The position numbers and the translations under genes are program-made. A stretch of 64,000 nt of DNA from PGYR01 sp034670025. GTDB taxonomy: Bacteria > Bacteroidota > Ignavibacteria > Kapaibacteriales > UBA2268. The stretch spans positions 1-64,000 of the forward strand of contig JAXMOE010000001.1 of the NCBI GenBank assembly GCA_034670025.1, given 5' to 3'. Position 1 is the first letter of the stretch; every line of letters begins with the position of its first letter. Under the pieces are notes generated by a model that worked only from the letters and a program-made list of their open reading frames with translations, made no database searches and had not been told where the DNA came from. Below, in pieces: positions 43,828 to 52,450 of this stretch.

Positions 43828-43949
43828 AGTATTCTATTTTGTTATTATTTATAGATTGCAAAAATACAAATTTCATAGCAAAATACTTAACTTTTGTATT
43901 AACAAAGACGTATAAATAGCTGTTTCAACTAAATAAACCCAAGGGAAAA

Positions 43950-45299
43950 ATGATGAAAAAAGTAATACTATTATTAATAGCAAGCACATTGTTCGCTTAC
44001 TCACAAGAGCGAAAAGATGTCGATGTGACAATATATAACACCAACTTAGGTGTAGTGAAAGAAACAAGAGAAATTGATTTAAAAAGCGGCACAAACGAAG
44101 TATTTATTAGAGATGTACCAACTGGAATCAATACGTCGAGTGTAAAAATTGGTTTAGATGGCAAAGTATTGGAACAAAATTATAGATATGATTTGGCAAA
44201 TCCTCGCTCACTTTTAGAACACTTCATAGATAAGAAAATCAAATTAGTCAGCAAAGATGCAACAATAGAAGGTATATTAATATCTGCAGCTGGGGGTTCA
44301 ATTGTAATTAATTCCAATAATGGTGGGTTGATGATACTTCCTTCACTCGAGGGGTTCAATATCGCTCTCGACTATATGCCAGAAGGATTGTTGACCAAGC
44401 CAACTCTTGTATGGAAGGTAAGAACTGACAAATCAAGCAAGCAAAACGCAGACTTAACTTACCAAACGAGTGGTATGAGCTGGACAGCAGAATATGTTGC
44501 AACACTAAACAAAGATGACAATGAATTAGACCTAAACGCATGGGTCAATGTGACTAATAATTCTGGTGGCTCTTTCAAAAATGCAAATCTGAAATTGGTA
44601 GCTGGCGATATAAATAGAGCTAATAGCTATAATGGAGCACCAATGTATGAAAGAACACAAACATACTCCAAATCATTAGGAGCCGAAGCAGACTTGGTCG
44701 AAGAGAAGAAATTCTTTGAATATCATATATATGAAGTTGCGAACAAAACAGATTTGTTAAACAATGAAAATAAGCAAATCGGTATGTTCAATGCCAATGA
44801 GATTAGTGTAAATAAGATATTCACATACAATAGTCGTGGTTCTAATGTAGAAAAGCAAAAGCCAGCTGTAAGTATTGAATTCAAAAACTCCAAAGATAAT
44901 AATCTCGGATTGCCAATTCCAAAAGGAATCGTTAGAATATACAAAGATGACGGAGAATCAGTTGAGTTAGTTGGTGAGGACAATGTTGACCACACAGCAA
45001 AAAATGAAGAGATGGAGTTGAGGATAGGTGAAGCTTTCGACATTACAATAGATGAGAAAGTGGTAAACTCAAGAAAAATTTCTGACAAAGTCCGTGAAAT
45101 GGAATATGAAATAGAAGTTAGAAATAGTAAAGACGAAGATATAGAAGTTGAGATTAATCGTCAACTGTGGGGTAATTGGGAAGTGTTATCAACTAACATA
45201 GATTATGAGAAAGAAAATAATAACAAAATCAGCTTTAAAGTAAAAGTTGGTGAAAATGGTAAAAAAAAGCTAACTTACAAGATTAGATTTGTATATTAA
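43950..45299 (+). CDS. DUF4139-domain exported protein
   Basis: A 449-residue protein with a signal peptide (MKKVILLLIASTLFAYS). The N-terminal region has the usual VTIYNTNLGVVKETREI start. A central DUF4139 domain follows: DLTYQTSGMSWTAEYVA, WVNVTNNSGGSFKNANLKLVAGD, and the C-terminal beta-rich part ending KKKLTYKIRF. The family is widespread but biochemically uncharacterised. Three related lipoproteins follow within short gaps, suggesting a shared envelope function. An ATG one codon downstream is equally possible as start. Confidence 0.87.
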   Translation: MMKKVILLLIASTLFAYSQERKDVDVTIYNTNLGVVKETREIDLKSGTNEVFIRDVPTGINTSSVKIGLDGKVLEQNYRYDLANPRSLLEHFIDKKIKLVSKDATIEGILISAAGGSIVINSNNGGLMILPSLEGFNIALDYMPEGLLTKPTLVWKVRTDKSSKQNADLTYQTSGMSWTAEYVATLNKDDNELDLNAWVNVTNNSGGSFKNANLKLVAGDINRANSYNGAPMYERTQTYSKSLGAEADLVEEKKFFEYHIYEVANKTDLLNNENKQIGMFNANEISVNKIFTYNSRGSNVEKQKPAVSIEFKNSKDNNLGLPIPKGIVRIYKDDGESVELVGEDNVDHTAKNEEMELRIGEAFDITIDEKVVNSRKISDKVREMEYEIEVRNSKDEDIEVEINRQLWGNWEVLSTNIDYEKENNNKISFKVKVGENGKKKLTYKIRFVY

Positions 45300-45316
45300 T
45301 AACAAGGAAAAATAAT

Positions 45317-46144
45317 ATGAAAAACAAGTTACTACTTTTAGCAATGGCTGCACTATTATTCTCATGTAGCAGTGAGGATGACGATAAGCCGACTGGTCCT
45401 GGCGATGGAGACAATACTGAAATTTACATTATGAATACTGTAAATAGTTATTGGATTTATGAGAATGAATCAGAAGATGAGAATGGTAATATGGTCACTA
45501 CTTATGACTCAACTTACGTTAAGTCAATAGATGACAACAAAGACGGCAAAAAAGCATATAATTGTGAAACTATGTCAGACACTGATGGTAATGGCACTTA
45601 TGAAGAGGACAATGGTACTATTCAATATGCGGCTAGCACAACAGCATTTTTCTCGCACAAAGATTCGTTTACTCCAGGGAATATTGACTTAGATATGTTT
45701 GGAGATTTAGCTGAGCAAATTCAGATAAAATCAGATTGGGTAAAAATATCTGACACAGAAGACAATGACTGGGAAATATTAGAATCTGAAATAGACATTA
45801 CAGTAATGGGTGACATTGGAGTAAAAGGTGATATAGAAGCAGAAGCTGACAATATGAACGAAACAAAATCTTTCAACATTGACGGTAAGACTATTGAAGC
45901 TAAGGGCTTTGAGATGAAAGTAGAGTTTAAGGGTAATATTAAAATGCAATTCGGACCAATACCAGTAAATGCACCAATGTCATTTACAAGTGTAACCAGA
46001 TACTGGGTTGCAGCAGGAGTTGGACCAATTCAAATAGAGAATATGCCAGTAGAGTTTGAAATTGATTTAGAAGGTTTTGGAGACCAATTACTTCCTGACC
46101 AACCTGGAAGTGTTTCTACATTAGTTAGATTCGAGCAAAAATAA
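45317..46144 (+). CDS. Lipoprotein, first of three tandem paralogues
   Basis: A 275-residue predicted lipoprotein: MKNKLLLLAMAALLFSC lipobox at residue 17, then an acidic Asp-rich linker. The mature domain carries YWIYENESEDENGN, the aromatic-hydrophobic RYWVAAGVGPIQIENM near the end, and a final strand similar to the next two genes. It lies 17 bp after the DUF4139 gene. It is divergent in sequence from the following two but shares their architecture (lipobox, Asp linker, WVA-x-GI-x-x-x-N block). I do not recognise a named family. Confidence 0.7.
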   Translation: MKNKLLLLAMAALLFSCSSEDDDKPTGPGDGDNTEIYIMNTVNSYWIYENESEDENGNMVTTYDSTYVKSIDDNKDGKKAYNCETMSDTDGNGTYEEDNGTIQYAASTTAFFSHKDSFTPGNIDLDMFGDLAEQIQIKSDWVKISDTEDNDWEILESEIDITVMGDIGVKGDIEAEADNMNETKSFNIDGKTIEAKGFEMKVEFKGNIKMQFGPIPVNAPMSFTSVTRYWVAAGVGPIQIENMPVEFEIDLEGFGDQLLPDQPGSVSTLVRFEQK

Positions 46145-46209
46145 AAAATGTATCCATTTTTGATTAATTGTGTTAATTAAATAGTAAAACAACCAAAAGA
46201 GTAAAAAAT

Positions 46210-46998
46210 ATGAAAAACAAAATAATAATGTTAATCTCTATGATGAGCATAGCTGCATTTGTAGTGAGCTGTAGTGATGATGATAATGGTACCGACCCAA
46301 ATGGTAATGGTGATGATAAAAATTATGTGAATGCTGACATAAAAACTTATGTATATAATGAATATGATTTGAATTTTGCAGATGACCCAGTAGATGGGAC
46401 TGAACACCAAGATTCATTAGTTTATGAACAAGAAACAGAAAAAGATTCAAAAACAGTACATGAGTATAAGTTCTATACAAACGAAGAGGGAGATTACACA
46501 GAGGATGGTTCAGTATTTTATGCTGGGGAAAAAGGTAAACTATATGTCCACCAAAGTTTCTTCCAAAAGTTAACTGGTAACGTAGAAGCTGAAGGGTTTT
46601 CTTTGGCTAACTTATTTGATGGTGCTGAAGACTGGTTTCTTATTGCAGATGCAAATGCTGAGCAGAATAAATCTTGGGAAATCTTCAATCAGAAAGTGAC
46701 TGTAGGCTTACCGACTTTAGGTGATGTTGAAGCAGATGTTGTTATTAAAATTCAGAATGAAGGTTTTGACGCTGTTAGTTCTCCTGACGGCGAGACTTAC
46801 TCTGCTGAAAAATATGGTATGGAAATTACTATTTCGGCAACTGTTCAAGGATTCCCTGCAGTAATTGAAGCTGATGGTAATTTTTGGGTTGCTTCTGATA
46901 TTGGAATAGTCAAAAACAATATCGAGACTTTCAACTTACCAGTTGTTGGTACTGAAATTGCTGGAACTGAAAGAATATTAGTTTCTTACGAAAAATAA
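46210..46998 (+). CDS. Lipoprotein, second tandem paralogue
   Basis: A 262-residue lipoprotein with signal sequence MKNKIIMLISMMSIAAFVVSC and lipid-attached Cys21, followed by the DDDNGTDPNGNGDD linker. The mature part is beta-rich, with FWVASDIGIVKNNIETF and a TERILVSYEK end. The first 21 residues match those of the next gene at all but one position, pointing to a recent tandem duplication. Function unknown; probably an outer-membrane lipoprotein. Confidence 0.72.
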   Translation: MKNKIIMLISMMSIAAFVVSCSDDDNGTDPNGNGDDKNYVNADIKTYVYNEYDLNFADDPVDGTEHQDSLVYEQETEKDSKTVHEYKFYTNEEGDYTEDGSVFYAGEKGKLYVHQSFFQKLTGNVEAEGFSLANLFDGAEDWFLIADANAEQNKSWEIFNQKVTVGLPTLGDVEADVVIKIQNEGFDAVSSPDGETYSAEKYGMEITISATVQGFPAVIEADGNFWVASDIGIVKNNIETFNLPVVGTEIAGTERILVSYEK

Positions 46999-47019
46999 AA
47001 AAAAAGGTAGATTTAGTAT

Positions 47020-47823
47020 ATGAAGAATAAGATAATAATGTTAATCTCAATGATGAGCATCGCTGCTTTTATAGTTAGCTGTAGTGATGATAGTGACGGT
47101 GGTGGTACTAAGCCAGAAGACAAGGAAGATGTGGAGTATTTTGATGGTTCAGTAGAATCGTATGTTTATAATGAATATGATTTGGACACGAATAATGTTA
47201 AAATCTCTTCTACAGTTCACCAAGACTCGCTTGCCTTTAAGCAAGAAACTCAGATAAATAGCAAAGCTGCAAGTGAATATTCAATGTTTACTAATGTAGA
47301 TGGTAGTTATGTAAATGATAGTACTGTTTACTTTTCAGGCGAAACTAACAAAATGTATGCACACTTGACTGTGTTACAAAGTATGTTTGGTAACATAGAA
47401 GCAGAGGGTTTTTCATTAGAAACATTCTTTGACCAGATTGGACGGTGGTTTCTTATTGCAGATAATAAGGCAGTAAGCTGGGTTCTTTATGATGGTGGAG
47501 TGACTTTTAATCTGCCACAACTTGGCGAAACCGATGGCGATGTTGTAATAACTATGAGAAACTCGGGTACTGAATCAATCATTATCAATGACGAGTCAAT
47601 AATCACTGATAAATTTACAATGACTATGAATATCAAATCACAGATAACCGAACCTGCTGAATTTAGTTTGGATATTGATGTGAGTGGTGCTTTTTGGGTA
47701 GCTCCTAATATAGGAATAGTTAAGAGTAATGTCAATTCATTCAAGTTACCTTTGATAAACCTTTGGGTAGAAGGTACAGAATCAGTTTTAGTTAATTATA
47801 CTAAAAGTGTAGAAGAACAGTAG
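47020..47823 (+). CDS. Lipoprotein, third tandem paralogue
   Basis: A 267-residue lipoprotein with MKNKIIMLISMMSIAAFIVSC and Cys21, then SDDSDGGGTKPEDKED. Shared blocks with the preceding gene include YVYNEYDL, VHQDSL, GNIEAEGFSL and FWVAPNIGIVKSNVNSF. The bodies differ more than the signal peptides, so selection or gene conversion may act on the leader. It ends before a strong bidirectional terminator. Confidence 0.72.
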   Translation: MKNKIIMLISMMSIAAFIVSCSDDSDGGGTKPEDKEDVEYFDGSVESYVYNEYDLDTNNVKISSTVHQDSLAFKQETQINSKAASEYSMFTNVDGSYVNDSTVYFSGETNKMYAHLTVLQSMFGNIEAEGFSLETFFDQIGRWFLIADNKAVSWVLYDGGVTFNLPQLGETDGDVVITMRNSGTESIIINDESIITDKFTMTMNIKSQITEPAEFSLDIDVSGAFWVAPNIGIVKSNVNSFKLPLINLWVEGTESVLVNYTKSVEEQ

Positions 47824-47845
47824 AAATTGAAAATCTTTAGTATTT

Positions 47846-47878
47846 AAAAAGGGTAGCACAGTTGCTACCCTTTTTTTT
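47846..47878. terminator. Bidirectional terminator (lipoprotein array / agmatinase)
   Basis: AAAAAGGGTAGCA pairs with TGCTACCCTTTTT around CAGT, with extra T residues after it. It lies between converging genes. The core arms recur in the terminator at 38537-38561. Confidence 0.92.
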
Positions 47879-47889
47879 GTTCTAAATTG

Positions 47890-48780
47890 CTACAAACAAA
47901 CATTCATTATCTTATAAATTAGCGATGCTGTTAGAATATCTGGATGGCTAAGTCCTTCCCTCGGGGCTAACTCCACTATATCGAAACCTACTAATTTGCG
48001 ACCACTTGCTTTTATCTTTCTTATCAAATCAATTGTCTCGTGGTACAAGAACCCATCTGGCTCAGGTGTGCCTGTCGATGGCATAATAGATGGGTCAAAG
48101 TAATCAACATCGAATGTGATATATACCTCGTCTGCGAGTGTATCGACTACAGATTGCTGCCAATCAGTACCATGAACTCCTCTTCTTATTGCATTAGCAT
48201 AGAATGTATTGACTTTGTTTTGCTTTATAAACTCAGCTTCTTCTATACATTGGGCTCTTATTCCCACTTGTGTTATCTTGTCGTTTGGCAAAAACTCTGC
48301 TACACGTGCCATAACAGATGCGTGAGAGTATTTTGAACCCTCATAAGTATCACGAAAATCAGAATGTGCGTCGAATTGAAGTACACTCATATTAGGATAT
48401 TTTTCATAATGTGCCTTGATTGGTGCTGACGATATAGTATGCTCACCGCCGAGTGTGATTACAAACTTACCCATTCCTATAAGCGATTTTATCTGCTCAT
48501 AAATCAATTCTAAAGCATCTGCATCTACTTTATCCCCAAAATCTATTGGCTCTATTGTAGCTATTCCTTTCTCAAAACATAGCTCTCGTTCAGTTTCTTC
48601 ATCGTAAAATTCAACAAACTGGCTTGCCCCTATTATCCCTGCTGGGCCTTGCCTAGTACCTCCACCATAGCTTACTGTGTGTTCGTAGGGAGCTGATACT
48701 ACTGCAATTTCACTTTTCTCTAAACTCGAATGTTTTTCTTCTATTCCTAAAAAATTATCATCAATTCCCATTATTTTCAT
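47890..48780 (-). CDS. speB: Agmatinase-like ureohydrolase
   Basis: A 296-residue dimanganese hydrolase of the arginase/agmatinase family. Metal ligands are in TLGGEHTIS (His), QFDAHSDFRD (Asp-His-Asp) and VYITFDVDYFDPS (two Asp). SYGGGTRQGPAGI at the N terminus is typical of agmatinases, which convert agmatine to putrescine and urea. The family also includes other guanidino hydrolases, so specificity is probable, not certain. It starts MKIMGIDDNF at 48780; the Met three codons later is an alternative. Confidence 0.88.
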   Translation of the reverse strand: MKIMGIDDNFLGIEEKHSSLEKSEIAVVSAPYEHTVSYGGGTRQGPAGIIGASQFVEFYDEETERELCFEKGIATIEPIDFGDKVDADALELIYEQIKSLIGMGKFVITLGGEHTISSAPIKAHYEKYPNMSVLQFDAHSDFRDTYEGSKYSHASVMARVAEFLPNDKITQVGIRAQCIEEAEFIKQNKVNTFYANAIRRGVHGTDWQQSVVDTLADEVYITFDVDYFDPSIMPSTGTPEPDGFLYHETIDLIRKIKASGRKLVGFDIVELAPREGLSHPDILTASLIYKIMNVCL

Positions 48781-48811
48781 ATCAATTTATTCCTTTTTTA
48801 AGTTAAATTAC

Positions 48812-48819
48812 TAAGTTTG
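48812..48819 (+). promoter_or_regulatory. Candidate -7 element of secA promoter
   Basis: TAAGTTTG fits the TAnnTTTG -7 consensus and is followed by TAGTCTATAC, as at the rpsD and rplU promoters. No good TTTG -33 element is found at the usual spacing (only a T-rich stretch), so the call is weaker. Confidence 0.45.
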
Positions 48820-48887
48820 TAGTCTATACGATTGTACTCAACCGTAAAACTAATAAAAAGTTATATAAATAATACGAATTTAAAATT

Positions 48888-51800
48888 ATGCTGAATTTAA
48901 TTGCGAAGGTCTTTGGTGGTAAAAAATCAGATAAAGACATAAAAGATATTCAACCAATAGTTGATAAAATAAACGAAATTTACTCTGGTTTAAACACCAA
49001 ATCAGACGACGAAATCAAAGCTAAAACCGACGAGTTTAAGGCAAAAATAAACGACGCTGTTGCTGATTTGGAAAGCAGGAAAAGCGAGATAGAAACAAAG
49101 TTAGCCGAAAACTCTTACAATCATAAGGAAGTGCAAGCCTTCTATGATGAGATGAAGGAAATAGACAAAGATATTTTTGAAGTGACGGAAGGAGTATTAG
49201 AAGATATTCTTCCAGAAGCATTTGCAGTAGTAAAAGATGTTTGTCGCAGGTTGACTGAATCTAAGTTTAGCTACGAGTATGTTGGTAATCACAATGTTTG
49301 GAATATGATTCCTTACGATGTGCAACTAATTGGAGCAATTGTTATTCACCAAGGTAAAATTGCAGAGATGCAGACAGGTGAGGGTAAGACATTAGTATCA
49401 ATTATGCCTATGTATCTGAATGCACTAGCTGGCAAAGGTCTTCACTTAGTAACTGTGAATGATTACTTAGCTCGACGTGATTGTGCGTGGATGAAGCCAG
49501 TTTTTGACTTCCTTGGTATTACTGTAGGCTCTATTGAATCTAAGATGAATAATGCTCAGAGAAAAGAAATATACAACCGTGACATAACTTATGGTACTAA
49601 CAATGAATTTGGATTCGATTACCTAAGAGACAATATGGTCGTTGACCAAGAACACATGGTACAGCGTAATCATTGGTTTGCTATTGTCGATGAGATTGAC
49701 TCTGTATTAGTAGATGAGGCAAGAACACCGCTAATCATCTCAGGTCCTGTTGGTAAAACTGATCAGATATTTGATGATTTGAAACCTGGTGTTAGCTCAT
49801 TGGTCAACGCACAAGCCAAATTAGTGAACTCTTACCTTAAAGAAGCACAAGAATTGCTCGAATCCGACAAGAAAGAAGATAAAGCAGAAGCTGGAGTGCT
49901 AATGCTTAAGGCATCGCGAGGTTTACCAAAGCACCGCCGATTGCTAAAAATGATGCAAGTACCAGAAATCCAGAAGCTGAAACACCAAACTGAGCTTGAT
50001 CACCACCGTGACCAAGGTCAGATGATAAGAGAAATTGATGATAATCTATACTATACTATTGATGAGAAAAATCATCAGATAGATTTGCAAGAGAAAGGTC
50101 GCGAATTACTTAGTGGCAACCTCAACGACAAAGACACTTATTTACTGCCTGATATTACCGCTCAAATGAGTGAAATAGAAGGAAATAGCGAACTAAGTGA
50201 CGATGAGAAAGAAAAGCAAAAAATGGAAGTGAACAGAGTCTATGCTGAAAGAAGCGATACTGTCCACACTGTGTTGCAGTTGCTAAGAGCATATTCTCTT
50301 TATGAAAAAGACGTTGACTATGTAGTTCAAGAAGGCAAGGTACAGATAGTAGATGAGCATACTGGTCGTGTGTTGGATGGTAGAAGATATTCTGAAGGGC
50401 TTCACCAAGCAATAGAAGCAAAAGAAAATGTAAAAGTAGAGAGAGACACTCAAACTCTTGCAACAATTACCCTCCAAAATTATTACCGTCAATACAACAA
50501 ACTTGCTGGTATGACTGGTACTGCAGAGACGGAAGAAGCTGAATTTGATAAAATTTATAAATTGGAAGTTGTAGTTATTCCTACTAATGTTCCAATCCAA
50601 AGAGATGACAAAAATGATTTGATTTTCAAAACTAAGCGTGAAAAATACAACGCTTTGATTGATGAAGTAGTCAAACTAACTGACAACGGACAAGCTGTTT
50701 TGGTTGGTACTCCGAACGTTGAGGTATCTGAGATAATTGACAAATTGCTTACTCGAAGAAAAATTAAGCACAATGTACTAAATGCCAAACAACACGCCAA
50801 AGAAGCAGAAATTGTGGCAAGTGCTGGTAAGAAAGGTGCTATCACTATTGCAACCAATATGGCTGGCCGTGGTACTGACATAAAGATAGACCCAGATGTA
50901 AAAGAAAGCGGTGGTCTTTCTATTCTTGGATCAGAAAGACATGATTCCAGAAGAATTGACAGGCAGTTGAGAGGTCGTGCAGGCCGTCAGGGTGACCCTG
51001 GTAGTTCGCAGTTCTACATTTCGTTGGAAGATAATCTGATTAGACTATTCGGTGCTGGTGGCGACAGGATTGCTACTGTGATGGAAAAACTAAATATTCC
51101 GGAAGGCGAGGCAATAGAGCACAATATGATTACAAAATCAGTCGAAAAAGCTCAGAAAAAAGTAGAAGAAAATAACTTTGCTGTTAGAAAGAGATTGATT
51201 GATTACGATGATGTTATGAATCAGCAGCGTGAAGTTGTTTATACAAGAAGAAAACAAGCTCTTCGTGGTGATAGATTAAAAGGGGAGTTCTTCGAATATA
51301 TAGAAGATATGGCTTCTGATTGGTACCAAGAATACACTGGCAAAGAAGATGATATAACAAAAGAGTTAATAGATGAAATAAGAACAAAGTTACTACTGAA
51401 TATAGAAATTACGAACGACCAATTCCAAAATATGACGGAAGAGCAATTTGTAGAAGAGATAATCAATGCTGCCGAGGAGTTCTACAAGAAAAAAGAAGAG
51501 CTAACGAGTCCAGACTTTATGAAGCAATTGGAAAAAGTAGCTGCCCTAAGGACTATTGATGAAAAATGGAAAGAGCACCTAAGAGTGATGGATGATTTGA
51601 AAGAGGGTATTCACCTTCGTTCTTATGGTCAGAAAGACCCACTTTTGGAATATAAGCAGGAAGCTTATCAAGAATTTTTGGCATTTTTGAGTGAAGTAAA
51701 CGAAGCTACTGTTCACTTTGCATTCAAATACTTCCCACAAGTAGTGGAAAGAGAAGTGAAATCTGTTGACGAAAAAGGAAAAGAGTCAACGAGAAGAGAG

Positions 51801-52094
51801 CAGAGATTAGTTTTAGCTCCGAGTGATGCAAATAAGAATGTAAAGTATGAAAGAAGAAATGATGTACCTCAAGGGCAACCAGCTGGCGTAGGAGCTGCTG
51901 CTGCCCCAAGACAACAAGGTCCACAAGGTGGACAAGCAACTACTGTAAGAGACACTGGTCCAGAAAAAGTTGATATTGGTAGAAATGACAGAATAACTGT
52001 TAAGTATCAAGATGGCAAAGTTGTGAAAGATGTGAAGTACAAAAAAGTGATGGATGATGTAGAAAACGGGCTTTGTCAAGTAATTGACAAGTAA
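48888..52094 (+). CDS. secA: Preprotein translocase ATPase SecA
   Basis: A 1068-residue motor that drives proteins through SecYEG. Walker A is MQTGEGKTLV (161-170), the DEAD-box equivalent is VDEIDSVLVDEA, and NMAGRGTDIKI and RQLRGRAGRQGDPGSS are the second RecA-like domain motifs. A Lys/Glu-rich insert (about 310-400) makes it longer than enterobacterial SecA, as in other Bacteroidota. The C terminus ends GRNDRITVKYQDGKVVKD and lacks the usual CxCxSGxxxxxC zinc finger. Poly-Gln/Gly linkers (QGPQGGQA) precede it. It has its own terminator and is monocistronic. Confidence 0.97.
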   Translation: MLNLIAKVFGGKKSDKDIKDIQPIVDKINEIYSGLNTKSDDEIKAKTDEFKAKINDAVADLESRKSEIETKLAENSYNHKEVQAFYDEMKEIDKDIFEVTEGVLEDILPEAFAVVKDVCRRLTESKFSYEYVGNHNVWNMIPYDVQLIGAIVIHQGKIAEMQTGEGKTLVSIMPMYLNALAGKGLHLVTVNDYLARRDCAWMKPVFDFLGITVGSIESKMNNAQRKEIYNRDITYGTNNEFGFDYLRDNMVVDQEHMVQRNHWFAIVDEIDSVLVDEARTPLIISGPVGKTDQIFDDLKPGVSSLVNAQAKLVNSYLKEAQELLESDKKEDKAEAGVLMLKASRGLPKHRRLLKMMQVPEIQKLKHQTELDHHRDQGQMIREIDDNLYYTIDEKNHQIDLQEKGRELLSGNLNDKDTYLLPDITAQMSEIEGNSELSDDEKEKQKMEVNRVYAERSDTVHTVLQLLRAYSLYEKDVDYVVQEGKVQIVDEHTGRVLDGRRYSEGLHQAIEAKENVKVERDTQTLATITLQNYYRQYNKLAGMTGTAETEEAEFDKIYKLEVVVIPTNVPIQRDDKNDLIFKTKREKYNALIDEVVKLTDNGQAVLVGTPNVEVSEIIDKLLTRRKIKHNVLNAKQHAKEAEIVASAGKKGAITIATNMAGRGTDIKIDPDVKESGGLSILGSERHDSRRIDRQLRGRAGRQGDPGSSQFYISLEDNLIRLFGAGGDRIATVMEKLNIPEGEAIEHNMITKSVEKAQKKVEENNFAVRKRLIDYDDVMNQQREVVYTRRKQALRGDRLKGEFFEYIEDMASDWYQEYTGKEDDITKELIDEIRTKLLLNIEITNDQFQNMTEEQFVEEIINAAEEFYKKKEELTSPDFMKQLEKVAALRTIDEKWKEHLRVMDDLKEGIHLRSYGQKDPLLEYKQEAYQEFLAFLSEVNEATVHFAFKYFPQVVEREVKSVDEKGKESTRREQRLVLAPSDANKNVKYERRNDVPQGQPAGVGAAAAPRQQGPQGGQATTVRDTGPEKVDIGRNDRITVKYQDGKVVKDVKYKKVMDDVENGLCQVIDK

Positions 52095-52140
52095 GGAAAA
52101 CCATGAAAATTAAGCTGCAATGCTTCGGATTATAAATAAA

Positions 52141-52169
52141 AAAAGCCAATCGAAATGATTGGCTTTTTT
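52141..52169. terminator. Terminator between secA and tRNA-His
   Basis: The stem AAAAGCCAATC/GATTGGCTTTT with loop GAAAT is followed by T residues. It sits between the converging secA and tRNA-His transcripts and probably serves both. Confidence 0.9.
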
Positions 52170-52196
52170 GTATTGTTATTAGCTCTAAAAGCTATG

Positions 52197-52270
52197 GGCG
52201 ACCGACGGGACTTGAACCCGCGACAACCGGTACCACAAACCGGGGCTCTACCAACTGAGCTACGACCGCC
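52197..52270 (-). tRNA. tRNA-His (anticodon GUG)
   Basis: The cloverleaf on the minus strand has an encoded extra G at position -1 (52270) opposite C73, the identity mark of tRNA-His. The anticodon loop is TTGTGGT with GTG, the D-arm is TAGCTCAGTTGGTAGAGC and the T-arm surrounds TTCAAGT. CCA is not encoded. Between 52271 and 52450 I see no gene; a TACGTTTG at 52384-52391 might be a -7 element for the next gene, but lacks a well-spaced partner. Confidence 0.96.
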
Positions 52271-52450
52271 ATAATTAAGAATACAAAACTAAGGAATAGG
52301 TTTATATAATTCAAATGAAATATGATATAATGTTAAAAAAAAAGTGTTGAATTTATTAAACACATTTTGTAACTTATGTTTATTACGTTTGTCATTAATA
52401 CATATAGAACAATCGAAAACAAATTTTTAACAATTTAATAGAGGTTTATT

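Noticed and set aside
50155..50881. Several minus-strand frames over secA
   Set aside because: They are shadows of the secA coding sequence with low-complexity Leu/Ser/Phe content.
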